This document shows, one piece after another, positions 1 through 6,918 of a stretch of DNA of 33,569 nucleotides (position 1 is its first letter; each line of letters begins with the position of its first letter). Origin of the DNA: Parvibaculum sp040882025 (GTDB lineage: Bacteria > Pseudomonadota > Alphaproteobacteria > Parvibaculales > Parvibaculaceae); the NCBI RefSeq assembly GCF_040882025.1, contig NZ_JBBECC010000072.1:1-33569 (forward strand), in the 5' to 3' direction. The notes under the pieces are model-generated. The model did no database searches. It was not told the DNA's origin and was given only the letters and a program-made list of their open reading frames with translations. The translations under genes and the position numbers were made by a program.

Positions 1-31
1 GACTAAATCAAACCCGGCTCTTCTTAGCCGG
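1..31 (-). terminator. possible terminator of the citrate synthase gene
   Basis: A 6-bp perfect stem (CCGGCT at 14-19, AGCCGG at 26-31, loop 20-25) lies beyond the stop of the minus-strand citrate synthase gene. Read on the minus strand the hairpin is followed by a moderately T-rich stretch (GGGTTTGATTT), so it could end that transcript. The T-tract is interrupted and the stem is short. The rest of 1-111 shows no credible gene. Confidence 0.35.
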
Positions 32-111
32 ACAGCAGTGGGTCAAGCCCGGCAAAGACGATGTTGGGGTGACACTCTTATTTTAATCCTTGTACTGATC
101 GCGCTCTCACC

Positions 112-1251
112 TCAAGCCGCCCGCGTCTCCTCCGGCCAGTCGCCGACATAGACAGACTGCGGACGGATGAGCCGTCCCACCCGCTCCTGCTCCATCACAT
201 GCGCCGACCAGCCGGCGATGCGCGCCATGGCGAAGACCGGCGTCACCGCGTCGCGCGGGATGCCGAGCGCTTCCAGCAGCACGGCGGTGTAGTATTCCAT
301 GTTGGTGTCGAGGCGCTGGCCGGGTTTCGCCTTTTTCAGCGCGACGAGGGCCGCCGCTTCCACCGCGCGGGCGAAGCGCAGGCGTTCGTTGTTGTTCGTC
401 AGCAGGCTGACGGCCTTGTCGAAGACGTCGGCGCGCGGGTCGCGCACCTTGTAGACGCGGTGGCCGAAACCCATCAGCCGCTCGCCGCTCGCAATCGCCG
501 CCTCGAGCCAGGGGCCGATATTCGCCTCCGTGCCGATCTCGTCCAGCATGTCGAGCACCGGGCCCGGCGCGCCGCCATGGAGCGGACCTTTGAGGGCGCA
601 GAGCGCGCCGACCACCGCCGAGATCGTGCCGGCGCGCGTCGCGGCGATGACGCGGGCGGTGAAGGTCGAGGCGTTCATGCCATGATCCATCACCGTCACC
701 AGATAGGCGTTAAGCGCTTCGACCTCCGCCGCGCTCGGGGTCTCGCCTTTCAGCATGTGCAGGAAGTCGGCGGCGTGACCCGCTTCCGGGTCGGGGGCGA
801 TCGGGGCTTTCCCCTCGGCCTGGCGGCAGAGGGCGGCGACCAGAACCGGCGCCGCACCGAGCGCGCGCAGCGCATCGCGCACCGAAGCGGGGATATCTTC
901 ACTTATCCCCGGGGTCTTCTCCCCGTCCGAGAGCATCGACAAACCGGTGCGCAGACCTTCTGTGACAGTTTTATGACAGTTTCGTGACAGAGGGGGGGTA
1001 ACGAGCCTGAACGCTGCTGTGCGCGCGCTGCCGAGCGCGGCTTTCAGATCGCCCGGATCGACGCCGGCGGCGCCCCAGAGTTCGCCCACAGCACCCTCGA
1101 AATCATGTTTGTTTACAAGGGTTTCGACCTCATATCCCGCGACGATCAGGCGGCCGGCCTCACCATCGACATGGCTCAGATTCGTCTCGGCGGCGACCAC
1201 ATTGTCGAGGCCGCTCGCTGTTGCGCGGTCCTGTGTGACTGTCTTCGACAT
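112..1251 (-). CDS. citrate synthase/methylcitrate synthase family protein
   Basis: Condenses an acyl-CoA (acetyl- or propionyl-CoA) with oxaloacetate in the cytoplasm. The 379-residue protein is full length for the short bacterial type. Visible family motifs are DHGMNAST with His190, GPLHGGAP with His225, and GFGHRVYKVRDPRA with His264. The position of the usual catalytic Asp (normally in an NVDFY-type motif) reads NMEYYTA, so a Glu replaces it; this substitution also occurs in related subfamilies, as far as I recall. AAGGAG lies 8 nt before the ATG, which supports the start. A run of seven C residues (coding strand, 992-998) followed by a triple Pho-box-like repeat (962-990) encodes residues 85-97, a stretch unlike the family. 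It is divergent from a second citrate synthase family gene. Substrate choice cannot be read from sequence. Confidence 0.9.
   Translation of the reverse strand: MSKTVTQDRATASGLDNVVAAETNLSHVDGEAGRLIVAGYEVETLVNKHDFEGAVGELWGAAGVDPGDLKAALGSARTAAFRLVTPPLSRNCHKTVTEGLRTGLSMLSDGEKTPGISEDIPASVRDALRALGAAPVLVAALCRQAEGKAPIAPDPEAGHAADFLHMLKGETPSAAEVEALNAYLVTVMDHGMNASTFTARVIAATRAGTISAVVGALCALKGPLHGGAPGPVLDMLDEIGTEANIGPWLEAAIASGERLMGFGHRVYKVRDPRADVFDKAVSLLTNNNERLRFARAVEAAALVALKKAKPGQRLDTNMEYYTAVLLEALGIPRDAVTPVFAMARIAGWSAHVMEQERVGRLIRPQSVYVGDWPEETRAA
962..990 (-). promoter_or_regulatory. Pho-box-like triple direct repeat inside the citrate synthase gene
   Basis: On the minus strand three heptamers CTGTCAC, CTGTCAT and CTGTCAC start exactly 11 nt apart (984-990, 973-979, 962-968), separated by GAAA and AAAA. 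The classical PhoB site is 11-bp direct repeats of CTGTCAT plus an A/T-rich tetramer, so this is a near-consensus match. It lies within codons 88-97 of the citrate synthase and reads in the same direction. No convincing -10 element is visible downstream, so its activity is uncertain. Confidence 0.45.
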
Positions 1252-1345
1252 TGCTCAACTCCTTCATTTCCGTCGCCAAAATCCCAATGATCTCATGGGT
1301 TTGGGTTGCATGTGCCGCAGCGCTGCGCGGCAGCGCTGGCAGCGC

Positions 1346-1363
1346 GTGACAGCGCGCTGTCAC
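1346..1363. repeat. 18-bp perfect palindrome in the divergent citrate synthase promoter region
   Basis: GTGACAGCGCGCTGTCAC is a perfect palindrome between the two divergent citrate synthase genes, about 95 bp upstream of the minus-strand start. Its arms contain the same GTGACAG/CTGTCAC heptamer as the repeat at 962-990. Just beside it are two copies of GCAGCGCTG (1317-1325 and 1330-1338). It could be an operator or a transcript-end hairpin; nothing decides between them. Confidence 0.45.
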
Positions 1364-1384
1364 AATTGAAGTTGGGGGATGGTT

Positions 1385-1416
1385 GATTGTCCGTCAATCT
1401 TGATTAAGCTAATCAA
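1385..1416 (+). promoter_or_regulatory. promoter with inverted-repeat operators upstream of the HTH citrate synthase
   Basis: Two adjacent inverted repeats are seen: GATTG-N5-CAATC (1385-1399) and TTGATTA-AGC-TAATCAA (1400-1416, perfect 7-bp arms). They overlap a plausible sigma-70 promoter, TTGTCC at 1387-1392, 17 bp, TAATCA at 1410-1415. Transcription would then begin near 1422, which excludes the upstream ATG at 1416 and favours the start at 1440. The palindrome is a natural candidate target for the MerR-type HTH encoded just downstream; this is inference. Confidence 0.45.
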
Positions 1417-1439
1417 TGTCAAATCATTTTGGACAGGTC

Positions 1440-2663
1440 ATGGCCAGAAAGCCCGGAAATCCGCCGGAAAATCTCTATCTCTCGGCGCGCGAGGCGGCGG
1501 CCGAGCTCGGCATCAGCCTTGCCTCGCTCTATGCCTATGTCAGCCGCGACCTGATCCGCTCCGAACCGGTGCCGGGTGTGCGCGCAAAACGGTACCGGGC
1601 AGAGGATGTGCGGACCCTCAAGAAACGGCGGATTTCCGCCGAAAATCCGGCTCTTCCCGCCTCTCTGAGCTTCGGTCTGCCGGTGCTTGATTCCGCCATC
1701 ACCCTCATTGCCGACGGTCAGCTCCACTATCGCGGCTCCGATGCGACGGCGCTGGCGCGCACCTCCTCGCTTGAGCAGGTGGCGGCCCTTCTCTGGGGCG
1801 CGCGCGAGCAGCCCTTCACCAGGGACGCCGTGCTGAAACCCAGCGACCCTTTGCGAAAAATGGCGGAAAACCTCGCGAAAAGCCCTCGGATCGAGCGCTG
1901 CCTCGCCCTCCTGCCGCTTGCCGCGCTGGAGGATCCGACCGTCTACAACATGACCGATCGCGGCCTCGCCGCCACCGGCGCGCGCCTCCTCCGCTTCGTC
2001 GCGGCTGTCATCGCGGGCGAGGAACCAAGCGAAAAACCGCTCCACGAGGTCCTCACCCGGGCGCTGACGCAGGGCGAAAAACCGGCCTCGGAACTCATCC
2101 GCGCGGCGCTGGTGCTCTGCGCCGATCACGAGCTCAATGCCTCCGCCTTTACCGTCCGTTGCGTCGCCGGCACCGGCGCCACGCTATATGCAGCGGTGCA
2201 GGCCGGCATTTGCGCCGCGCAGGGCCCGCGCCACGGCGGGCTGTCGGGCCGCGTCGAGAGTCTGTTGCTCGATATGGCCAACCGTCAGGATGTCGAGGAA
2301 GCGGTGCTGCAGCGGCTGAAGGACAACGATCCCATGCCGGGCTTCGGCCATCCGCTCTATCCCGACGGCGATCCGCGCGCCGCGACGTTGATTTCGTTGC
2401 TCCGGGAAAAGTATGGCGACGACGCTAACTTCTTGCGCGCGCAACGAATTTTGCGCGTGATGGAGGAAGCAGGCGGCCTCAAAGCCAATATCGATTTCGC
2501 CATTGCCGCCATGGGCGCGGTGCTGCATCTGCCGCGCGGGGCGGGTTTGAGTATTTTCGTTCTCGGGCGCACGGCCGGCTGGATCGGTCATGCGATCGAA
2601 CAATACCGCACCGGCACGATGATCCGGCCGCGCGCGCGTTACACAGGCGAGGCACCCAGATGA
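1440..2663 (+). CDS. citrate synthase family protein with N-terminal MerR-type HTH
   Basis: A 407-residue fusion of a DNA-binding domain and a citrate synthase fold. Residues 13-62 have a MerR-like winged HTH pattern (YLSAREAAAELGISLASLYA, then RYRAEDV). The citrate synthase part keeps DHELNAS, GPRHGGLSG (Arg instead of the common Leu before His), GFGHPLYPDGDPRA and NIDFAIA with the catalytic Asp. The start at 1440 is preferred because GGACAGG lies just upstream and the candidate promoter overlaps the alternative ATG at 1416. The gene is divergent from another citrate synthase and overlaps the next gene by ATGA. Proteins of this architecture are known in alphaproteobacteria; whether they catalyse, regulate, or do both is not clear to me. 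Confidence 0.85.
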   Translation: MARKPGNPPENLYLSAREAAAELGISLASLYAYVSRDLIRSEPVPGVRAKRYRAEDVRTLKKRRISAENPALPASLSFGLPVLDSAITLIADGQLHYRGSDATALARTSSLEQVAALLWGAREQPFTRDAVLKPSDPLRKMAENLAKSPRIERCLALLPLAALEDPTVYNMTDRGLAATGARLLRFVAAVIAGEEPSEKPLHEVLTRALTQGEKPASELIRAALVLCADHELNASAFTVRCVAGTGATLYAAVQAGICAAQGPRHGGLSGRVESLLLDMANRQDVEEAVLQRLKDNDPMPGFGHPLYPDGDPRAATLISLLREKYGDDANFLRAQRILRVMEEAGGLKANIDFAIAAMGAVLHLPRGAGLSIFVLGRTAGWIGHAIEQYRTGTMIRPRARYTGEAPR

Positions 2664-3334
2664 TTGAAAAGACTGCACTAATTGCCGGCGCGACGGGTCT
2701 TGTCGGCGGCCATCTGCTGAAGCTGCTGCTTGCCGATCCGCAGTATGGTCACGTCGTCGCGGTGACGCGGCGCAAGCTCGAAGGCGTGTCGTCGCCGAAG
2801 CTCGAAGAGCTGGTTGTGGATTTCGACGCGCTCGACAAGTCGTTGGCGCAGAAGGACATTCCGGTCGACGACGCCTATTGCGCGCTCGGCACCACCATCA
2901 AGACCGCCGGCAGTCAGGAAGCGTTTCGCAAGGTCGACTTCGACGCCATCGTCGCGTTTGCGAAAGCCGCCAAGGCGCGCGGCGCGAAACGGCTGATGCT
3001 GGTCTCCTCGATCGGTGCCGATCCGGCCTCCTCCGTTTTCTATTCGCGCGTCAAAGGCGAGACAGAACAAGCACTTGGCGCTATCGGTTTCGAGACGCTG
3101 CATATTTTCAGACCGGGACTTCTGATCGGCGAACGCGCCGAAACGCGGCCCGTCGAGAGCATCGGCAAACTCGTGTCGCCCGTGCTCGACGCCATGATGC
3201 TCGGACCCATGCGCGTCTACCGTTCGATGCGCGTCGAGAATGTCGCGCGCGCCATGCTGGCCGCTGCGTCAACCGCAACATCCGGGCGGCAAATTCACAC
3301 ATACGACCAGATGATGTATCTCGCGGGGGCTTGA
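2660..3334 (+). CDS. NAD(P)-binding oxidoreductase, TIP30/HTATIP2-like atypical SDR
   Basis: A 224-residue Rossmann-fold protein. The N-terminus carries the dinucleotide-binding motif GATGLVGG (residues about 10-17), and the segment FYSRVKGETE contains the YxxxK pattern of SDR enzymes. The YCALGTT segment followed by a VDFDA motif is typical of the TIP30/YwnB-like atypical SDR group. Its ATG overlaps the stop of the HTH-citrate synthase gene (ATGA at 2660-2663), so the two are co-translated. The substrate is unknown. The operon context suggests a link to central carboxylate metabolism, but this is weak evidence. Confidence 0.8.
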   Translation: MIEKTALIAGATGLVGGHLLKLLLADPQYGHVVAVTRRKLEGVSSPKLEELVVDFDALDKSLAQKDIPVDDAYCALGTTIKTAGSQEAFRKVDFDAIVAFAKAAKARGAKRLMLVSSIGADPASSVFYSRVKGETEQALGAIGFETLHIFRPGLLIGERAETRPVESIGKLVSPVLDAMMLGPMRVYRSMRVENVARAMLAAASTATSGRQIHTYDQMMYLAGA

Positions 3335-3390
3335 AAATCTTTCGCGCATGGTACAGTTCCAAAAATGAATTGAGGTCGGGAGGAGCCGTC

Positions 3391-3474
3391 ATGGCGTGTC
3401 GCGCGCATGATTTTCACGGGGTTGGGCATGATGCCTTGCGCGCGATGCCCGTCTTTCGCGGCTTTCGGCCGTGA
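3391..3474 (+). CDS. 27-residue small ORF, translationally coupled to the MFS gene
   Basis: This ORF has one of the best ribosome binding sites in the region (GGGAGGAG at 3378-3385, 6 nt before ATG). Its stop codon overlaps the GTG start of the following MFS gene in the sequence GTGA at 3471-3474. The peptide begins MACRAHDFHGVGHDAL and so has three His and one Cys in its first half. It may be a leader peptide that couples or regulates transporter translation. The MFS gene has no good SD of its own, which supports coupling. Conservation is untested. Confidence 0.45.
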   Translation: MACRAHDFHGVGHDALRAMPVFRGFRP

Positions 3475-4730
3475 GTGCGCATGAAAGCATGACCGCAACC
3501 GGCAACGGCGATGTCGCGCTGGCGCGCCGGCGGCGTCTCAATCTCTATCTCGGCGGACAGGCGAGCTGGTTCGTCAGTCTCGGCATCCAGTTCGTCATCT
3601 TTCCGTTTCTCGTAACGCAGGTGCTGCACGAACCGGCGGCGCGGGTCGGCATCGCGCAGATGTCGCTGATGGCGCCGGCGATCCTTTTCATGCTGCTGGG
3701 CGGCACCGTTGCCGATCACGGCGATGCGCGGCGTATTTTGATCCGCGTACACCTCCTCTCGGCGCTGCCGCCGCTGGTGCTTGCCGGGATTTATCTTTCC
3801 GGCAACCTCACTTACGCCTCGCTGATCGTCTTCGCGCTGACCATGGGCACGCTGAGCGCCTTTGCGATCCCGGCGCGGGATTCGGCACTCACCCGCGTCG
3901 CCGAAACCGGCATCCAGCAGGCCGTGACCATGGCGATGGGCGTGCAGATGGGTTCGCAGCTCGTCGGCATGCTGATCGCGGCGCTGGCGGGAATAACGGG
4001 CACACCGGCGCTGCTGATCTTCCAGGCCGTCGTCATGCTGGCGGGCTTTTTCGCGTCGCTGAAACTCGCGCCGCTGCCGCCCTCCAACGCGGCAAGCACC
4101 GAGAGCCGCTTCGCGCAGATCGTCGACGGCGTCAAGACAGCGGCCGCCGTTCCGATTGTCGCCACGGTGATCGGCCTCAATTTCGCGGTCGGACTGTTCT
4201 ATGTCGGCAGTTTTCTTGTGGTTCTGCCGCTGATGATCCGCGACATTTACCTCACATCGGCGGCCGAGTTCACGGTCAAGTTCGCAATCATCAATATCTG
4301 TTTCTGGGGCGGCACGATCCTCGTCAACATGGTGCTGTTCCGGATCGGCCATATCGGCCATCGCGGGCGGATGATGATGGGATCTCTCGCCAGCGGGCTC
4401 GTCATTCTGGCGCTCTTCCACTTCCCAATGCCGTTCTGGATGATCTGCGTGCTCGTCTTCTGGTGGGGCATGGGTGCCGGCACGACGATGACGATGGGGC
4501 GCACCATCGTGCAGATCGCCGCGCCCGAAAGCCACCGGGCACGCGTGCTCGCCGCCTATCAGCTCGGATTTTCCGGCGGCGCGCCCATCGGCGCCCTGAC
4601 AATGGGCCTTCTTGTCGGCTGGCTCGGCATTTTCGACGCCGTGCTGGTGCCGTCGACGATCATGGTCGGCATCCTCGCCGCGCTTTATCTCCTGTCGCCG
4701 ATCTGGAGCTACAAGGCGGAGATGGAGTGA
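3471..4730 (+). CDS. MFS transporter, drug/siderophore-exporter type
   Basis: A 419-residue integral inner-membrane protein with about twelve hydrophobic segments, probably a proton-driven exporter. The loop after the second helix reads GGTVADHGDARR, the usual MFS loop 2-3 position. It contains IPARDSALTRV, LPLMIRDIY and a late MGRTIVQIAAPESHRARVLA segment, all shared with the transporter at 8778-10031, so the two are paralogues. The start is GTG at 3471, overlapping the stop of the small ORF upstream; ATG at 3489 is the alternative, and neither has a clear SD. It converges on the yceI-type gene with only 6 bp between stops. Substrate is unknown. Confidence 0.85.
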   Translation: MSAHESMTATGNGDVALARRRRLNLYLGGQASWFVSLGIQFVIFPFLVTQVLHEPAARVGIAQMSLMAPAILFMLLGGTVADHGDARRILIRVHLLSALPPLVLAGIYLSGNLTYASLIVFALTMGTLSAFAIPARDSALTRVAETGIQQAVTMAMGVQMGSQLVGMLIAALAGITGTPALLIFQAVVMLAGFFASLKLAPLPPSNAASTESRFAQIVDGVKTAAAVPIVATVIGLNFAVGLFYVGSFLVVLPLMIRDIYLTSAAEFTVKFAIINICFWGGTILVNMVLFRIGHIGHRGRMMMGSLASGLVILALFHFPMPFWMICVLVFWWGMGAGTTMTMGRTIVQIAAPESHRARVLAAYQLGFSGGAPIGALTMGLLVGWLGIFDAVLVPSTIMVGILAALYLLSPIWSYKAEME

Positions 4731-4736
4731 AGGGCC

Positions 4737-5414
4737 TTACTCCGCCTTGGGCGCATCGGCCCAAGCGGGGCCGGTAAATTCGGCTTCGATGATGAATTCC
4801 ACCGCATCGCCGACACCCATTGTCGAGCCCTCTTCCGGCACGCCGTAGGCGATGCCGAAGGCCGAGCGCGAGAGCCCGCCGCGCGCCGAAAAGCCGATCC
4901 GCGCATTGGGTTCGAAGGGATGGCTTGCATAGCCGCCGTTGAAGGTCGCGTCGAACACGACCGGCAATGTGACGCCGTGCAGCGTCAGGTCGCCGGTGAC
5001 GCGGGCGGTGTCGTCGCCGGTCATTTCGATTTTCGTCGAGCGGAATGTCATGGCCGGAAATTTCGCAACATCGAACCAGTCCGGCCCGAGCAGGGATTCA
5101 AGGAAGCCGGAGGGCGGGTTTTCGACCGAGAGCGAAGCCGGGTCGATTGTCGCTTCGAGTTTTGCGGCGGCGGGGTCCGCCGGATCGATGTCGAGCGCGG
5201 CGTCGAAGCTTGCGAAGCGCCCCGTATAGTTCGAAAAACCGATATGGCTGACGCGGAAGATCAGGCTCGCATGGGCCTTGTCGAGCGTGTAGGCGCCGCC
5301 GGGGGCCGGCGCTGTGGAGGCGGGGGGAACCTCGACCGCGTCCTGCGCCGCGAAAGCGGCGGGCGATGCCAGGAAAAGCGCAAGCGCGACGGCGGTGACG
5401 ATCGAATGTTTCAT
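4737..5414 (-). CDS. YceI family periplasmic protein
   Basis: A 225-residue exported protein with a signal peptide (MKHSIVTAVALALFLASPAAFA, cleavage near residue 22). The mature part is a YceI-type lipocalin-like beta barrel, which binds polyisoprenoid-like lipids in characterised members: YTLDKAHASLIFRVSHIGFSNYTGRF at the N-terminus, then FRSTKIE and a GDLTLHGVTLPV motif. It is the last gene of the minus-strand ArsR operon, and its ATG overlaps the stop of the SRPBCC gene (ATGA). A role in the cell envelope or stress response is typical for the family. Confidence 0.92.
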   Translation of the reverse strand: MKHSIVTAVALALFLASPAAFAAQDAVEVPPASTAPAPGGAYTLDKAHASLIFRVSHIGFSNYTGRFASFDAALDIDPADPAAAKLEATIDPASLSVENPPSGFLESLLGPDWFDVAKFPAMTFRSTKIEMTGDDTARVTGDLTLHGVTLPVVFDATFNGGYASHPFEPNARIGFSARGGLSRSAFGIAYGVPEEGSTMGVGDAVEFIIEAEFTGPAWADAPKAE

Positions 5415-5959
5415 GGCTGCTCTCCCTCCTCGAGGTTCGATTTCATTTTCGCGAGGCCCGCCTCGAAATCGGTGCCGATCATCGCGTCCATGTCGACAAA
5501 GATGCCCATGACATTGAACATCAGGTTGGACGGACCTTCCATGACCCAGGCGAGGCGCGTCGCGCCCGCTTCCGGCGTCATCGTGAAAAAGGCCATGTTG
5601 TGCGCTTCCATCGGCTCCAGGAAATCGAGCGCGATCACGATTTCCGATGCGGGCACCGCATCGCGGATTTCCATGCGGCCGCTGCCGACATTACTGTCAC
5701 CCTGCCACGCATATTGCGCGCCGACGCCTTTTTCGGCGCCGCTATAGCTGCGCTCAAGATTGGGGTCCCGATCTTCATAGGGCGACCATGCGCGCCAGCG
5801 GCGAAAATCCTCGATCTCGGCGTAGATATCTCCGGGCGGCGCATCGATCAGGATCGAGCGTTCGACGCGGAAGGTGCCGGGCTTCGTCGCCGCGTAGACG
5901 AGCAGCACGACGACGATGGCGGCGAGAACCGCCGCGGCGATCAGAAGTATCCTGAGCAT
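5411..5959 (-). CDS. SRPBCC family protein with N-terminal membrane anchor
   Basis: A 182-residue protein whose first about 24 residues form one hydrophobic helix (ILLIAAAVLAAIVVVLLVYA), followed by an SRPBCC (START/polyketide cyclase-like) ligand-binding domain. The domain opens with the typical RSILIDAPPGDIYAEIEDF and has WSPYEDRDP soon after. Members bind hydrophobic ligands in a helix-grip pocket. It lies 29 bp after the VOC gene and overlaps yceI by 4 bp, so it belongs to the ArsR-led operon. The ligand is unknown. Confidence 0.88.
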   Translation of the reverse strand: MLRILLIAAAVLAAIVVVLLVYAATKPGTFRVERSILIDAPPGDIYAEIEDFRRWRAWSPYEDRDPNLERSYSGAEKGVGAQYAWQGDSNVGSGRMEIRDAVPASEIVIALDFLEPMEAHNMAFFTMTPEAGATRLAWVMEGPSNLMFNVMGIFVDMDAMIGTDFEAGLAKMKSNLEEGEQP

Positions 5960-5988
5960 GGGTGTTCCCCGTTGAAAATTGAAATGTG

Positions 5989-6432
5989 TCAGCCGGCTTT
6001 GCCGGGCAGCGGGTGCGCGAAGCTCCAGACATGGCCGAAGGGGTCCATGACCTGCGCGTAGCGGTCGCCCCAGAAGGCATCCCAGGGTTCGGCGATCACC
6101 TTGGCGCCGGCATCTGCCGCGCGCTTCACCGCCGCATCGCAGTTCTCGACCTGGAGATGGATCATCGCCGAGGTGCCGCCGAGGCGTTTCGGCGCGATGG
6201 CGCCTTCGCCCGGATAGTCGGGGAAGTCGTCGCAGAGGAAGACGGCCGCACCGTTCACTTCCATATGGGCATGGAGCAGGCGCTTGCCGTCATCGGAGGG
6301 AACGCGCACCAGCTCGGTCGCGCCGAGCGCCTTCTTGTAGAAATCGAGCGCGGCGGCGGCACCGTCGATGATGAGATGCGGCGCCAGCGATGGCGCGGGC
6401 GGCAGCGGCGGGACGGAAGGACCATTGGACAT
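5989..6432 (-). CDS. VOC family protein, PhnB/glyoxalase-like
   Basis: A 147-residue member of the vicinal oxygen chelate superfamily, with the PhnB-like layout: PHLIIDGAAAALDFYKKALGA at the start, a central HAHMEVNGAAVFLCDDF, then MIHLQVENCDAAVKRA and a terminal DPFGHVWSFA. Such proteins are dimeric and may bind a metal or a small hydrophobic ligand. The PhnB type often lacks a proven enzymatic activity. It begins 4 bp after the arsR stop. Pairing of ArsR, VOC and SRPBCC genes is a recurrent bacterial arrangement. Confidence 0.88.
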   Translation of the reverse strand: MSNGPSVPPLPPAPSLAPHLIIDGAAAALDFYKKALGATELVRVPSDDGKRLLHAHMEVNGAAVFLCDDFPDYPGEGAIAPKRLGGTSAMIHLQVENCDAAVKRAADAGAKVIAEPWDAFWGDRYAQVMDPFGHVWSFAHPLPGKAG

Positions 6433-6436
6433 CGGG

Positions 6437-6781
6437 CTACTCCTTGTTTTCGGCGAGATACTTGTCGAGACGGTCGAGGCCCGCCTCCCATAGACGGCGA
6501 TATTTTTCGAGCCAGTCGTCGACGTCGCGCAGTGCGTCCGGCTCGATGCGGCAGGGGCGCCATTGCGCGTCGCGCGAACGGGCGATCAGTCCTGCACGCT
6601 CCAGCACCTTCAGGTGTTTGGAGACGGCCGGCAGGCTCATCTCGAAGGGCGCCGCCAGCTCCTTCACGGAGGTTTCGCCATGCGCGAGGCGCTGGAGGAT
6701 GGCGCGTCGCGTGGGGTCGGCCAGCGCCGCGAATTTGGCGCCGAGGGGATCGGCCGAGGCGGGCTGAAGGGCTGGCGGCAT
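6437..6781 (-). CDS. ArsR/SmtB-type winged-helix repressor
   Basis: A 114-residue DNA-binding protein. Residues 20-30 read LADPTRRAILQ, the canonical ArsR opening, and the recognition segment VKELAAPFEMSLPAVSKHLKV spans about 39-59. No CxC metal site is present, so it is not a classical metal sensor; the C-terminus (WLEKYRRLWEAGLDRLDKYL) matches regulators that sit with SRPBCC genes. It heads the operon VOC - SRPBCC - YceI and probably represses itself through the inverted repeat at 6801-6820. Confidence 0.92.
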   Translation of the reverse strand: MPPALQPASADPLGAKFAALADPTRRAILQRLAHGETSVKELAAPFEMSLPAVSKHLKVLERAGLIARSRDAQWRPCRIEPDALRDVDDWLEKYRRLWEAGLDRLDKYLAENKE

Positions 6782-6800
6782 TGGGTGGAACCGTTCTCTT

Positions 6801-6820
6801 ATTTAACTAGGTGGTTTAAT
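6801..6820. promoter_or_regulatory. candidate ArsR operator
   Basis: ATTTAACTAGGTGGTTTAAT is an imperfect inverted repeat (7 of 9 positions match around a central GG), the only AT-rich segment in its surroundings. It lies 19 bp upstream of the arsR start and between the divergent arsR and PhyH genes. Size, symmetry and position fit an ArsR-family autorepressor site. Which of the two flanking genes it controls cannot be decided from sequence. Confidence 0.5.
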
Positions 6821-6918
6821 ACAGAGGGCCGACGCATTTGTCAACGGGTCCGTTCCGGCCGCCTCCGCTTGACCCTCCCTGCCCGCTCGCCCAAGCTTTT
6901 CCAAGCGGGAGACCGGCA

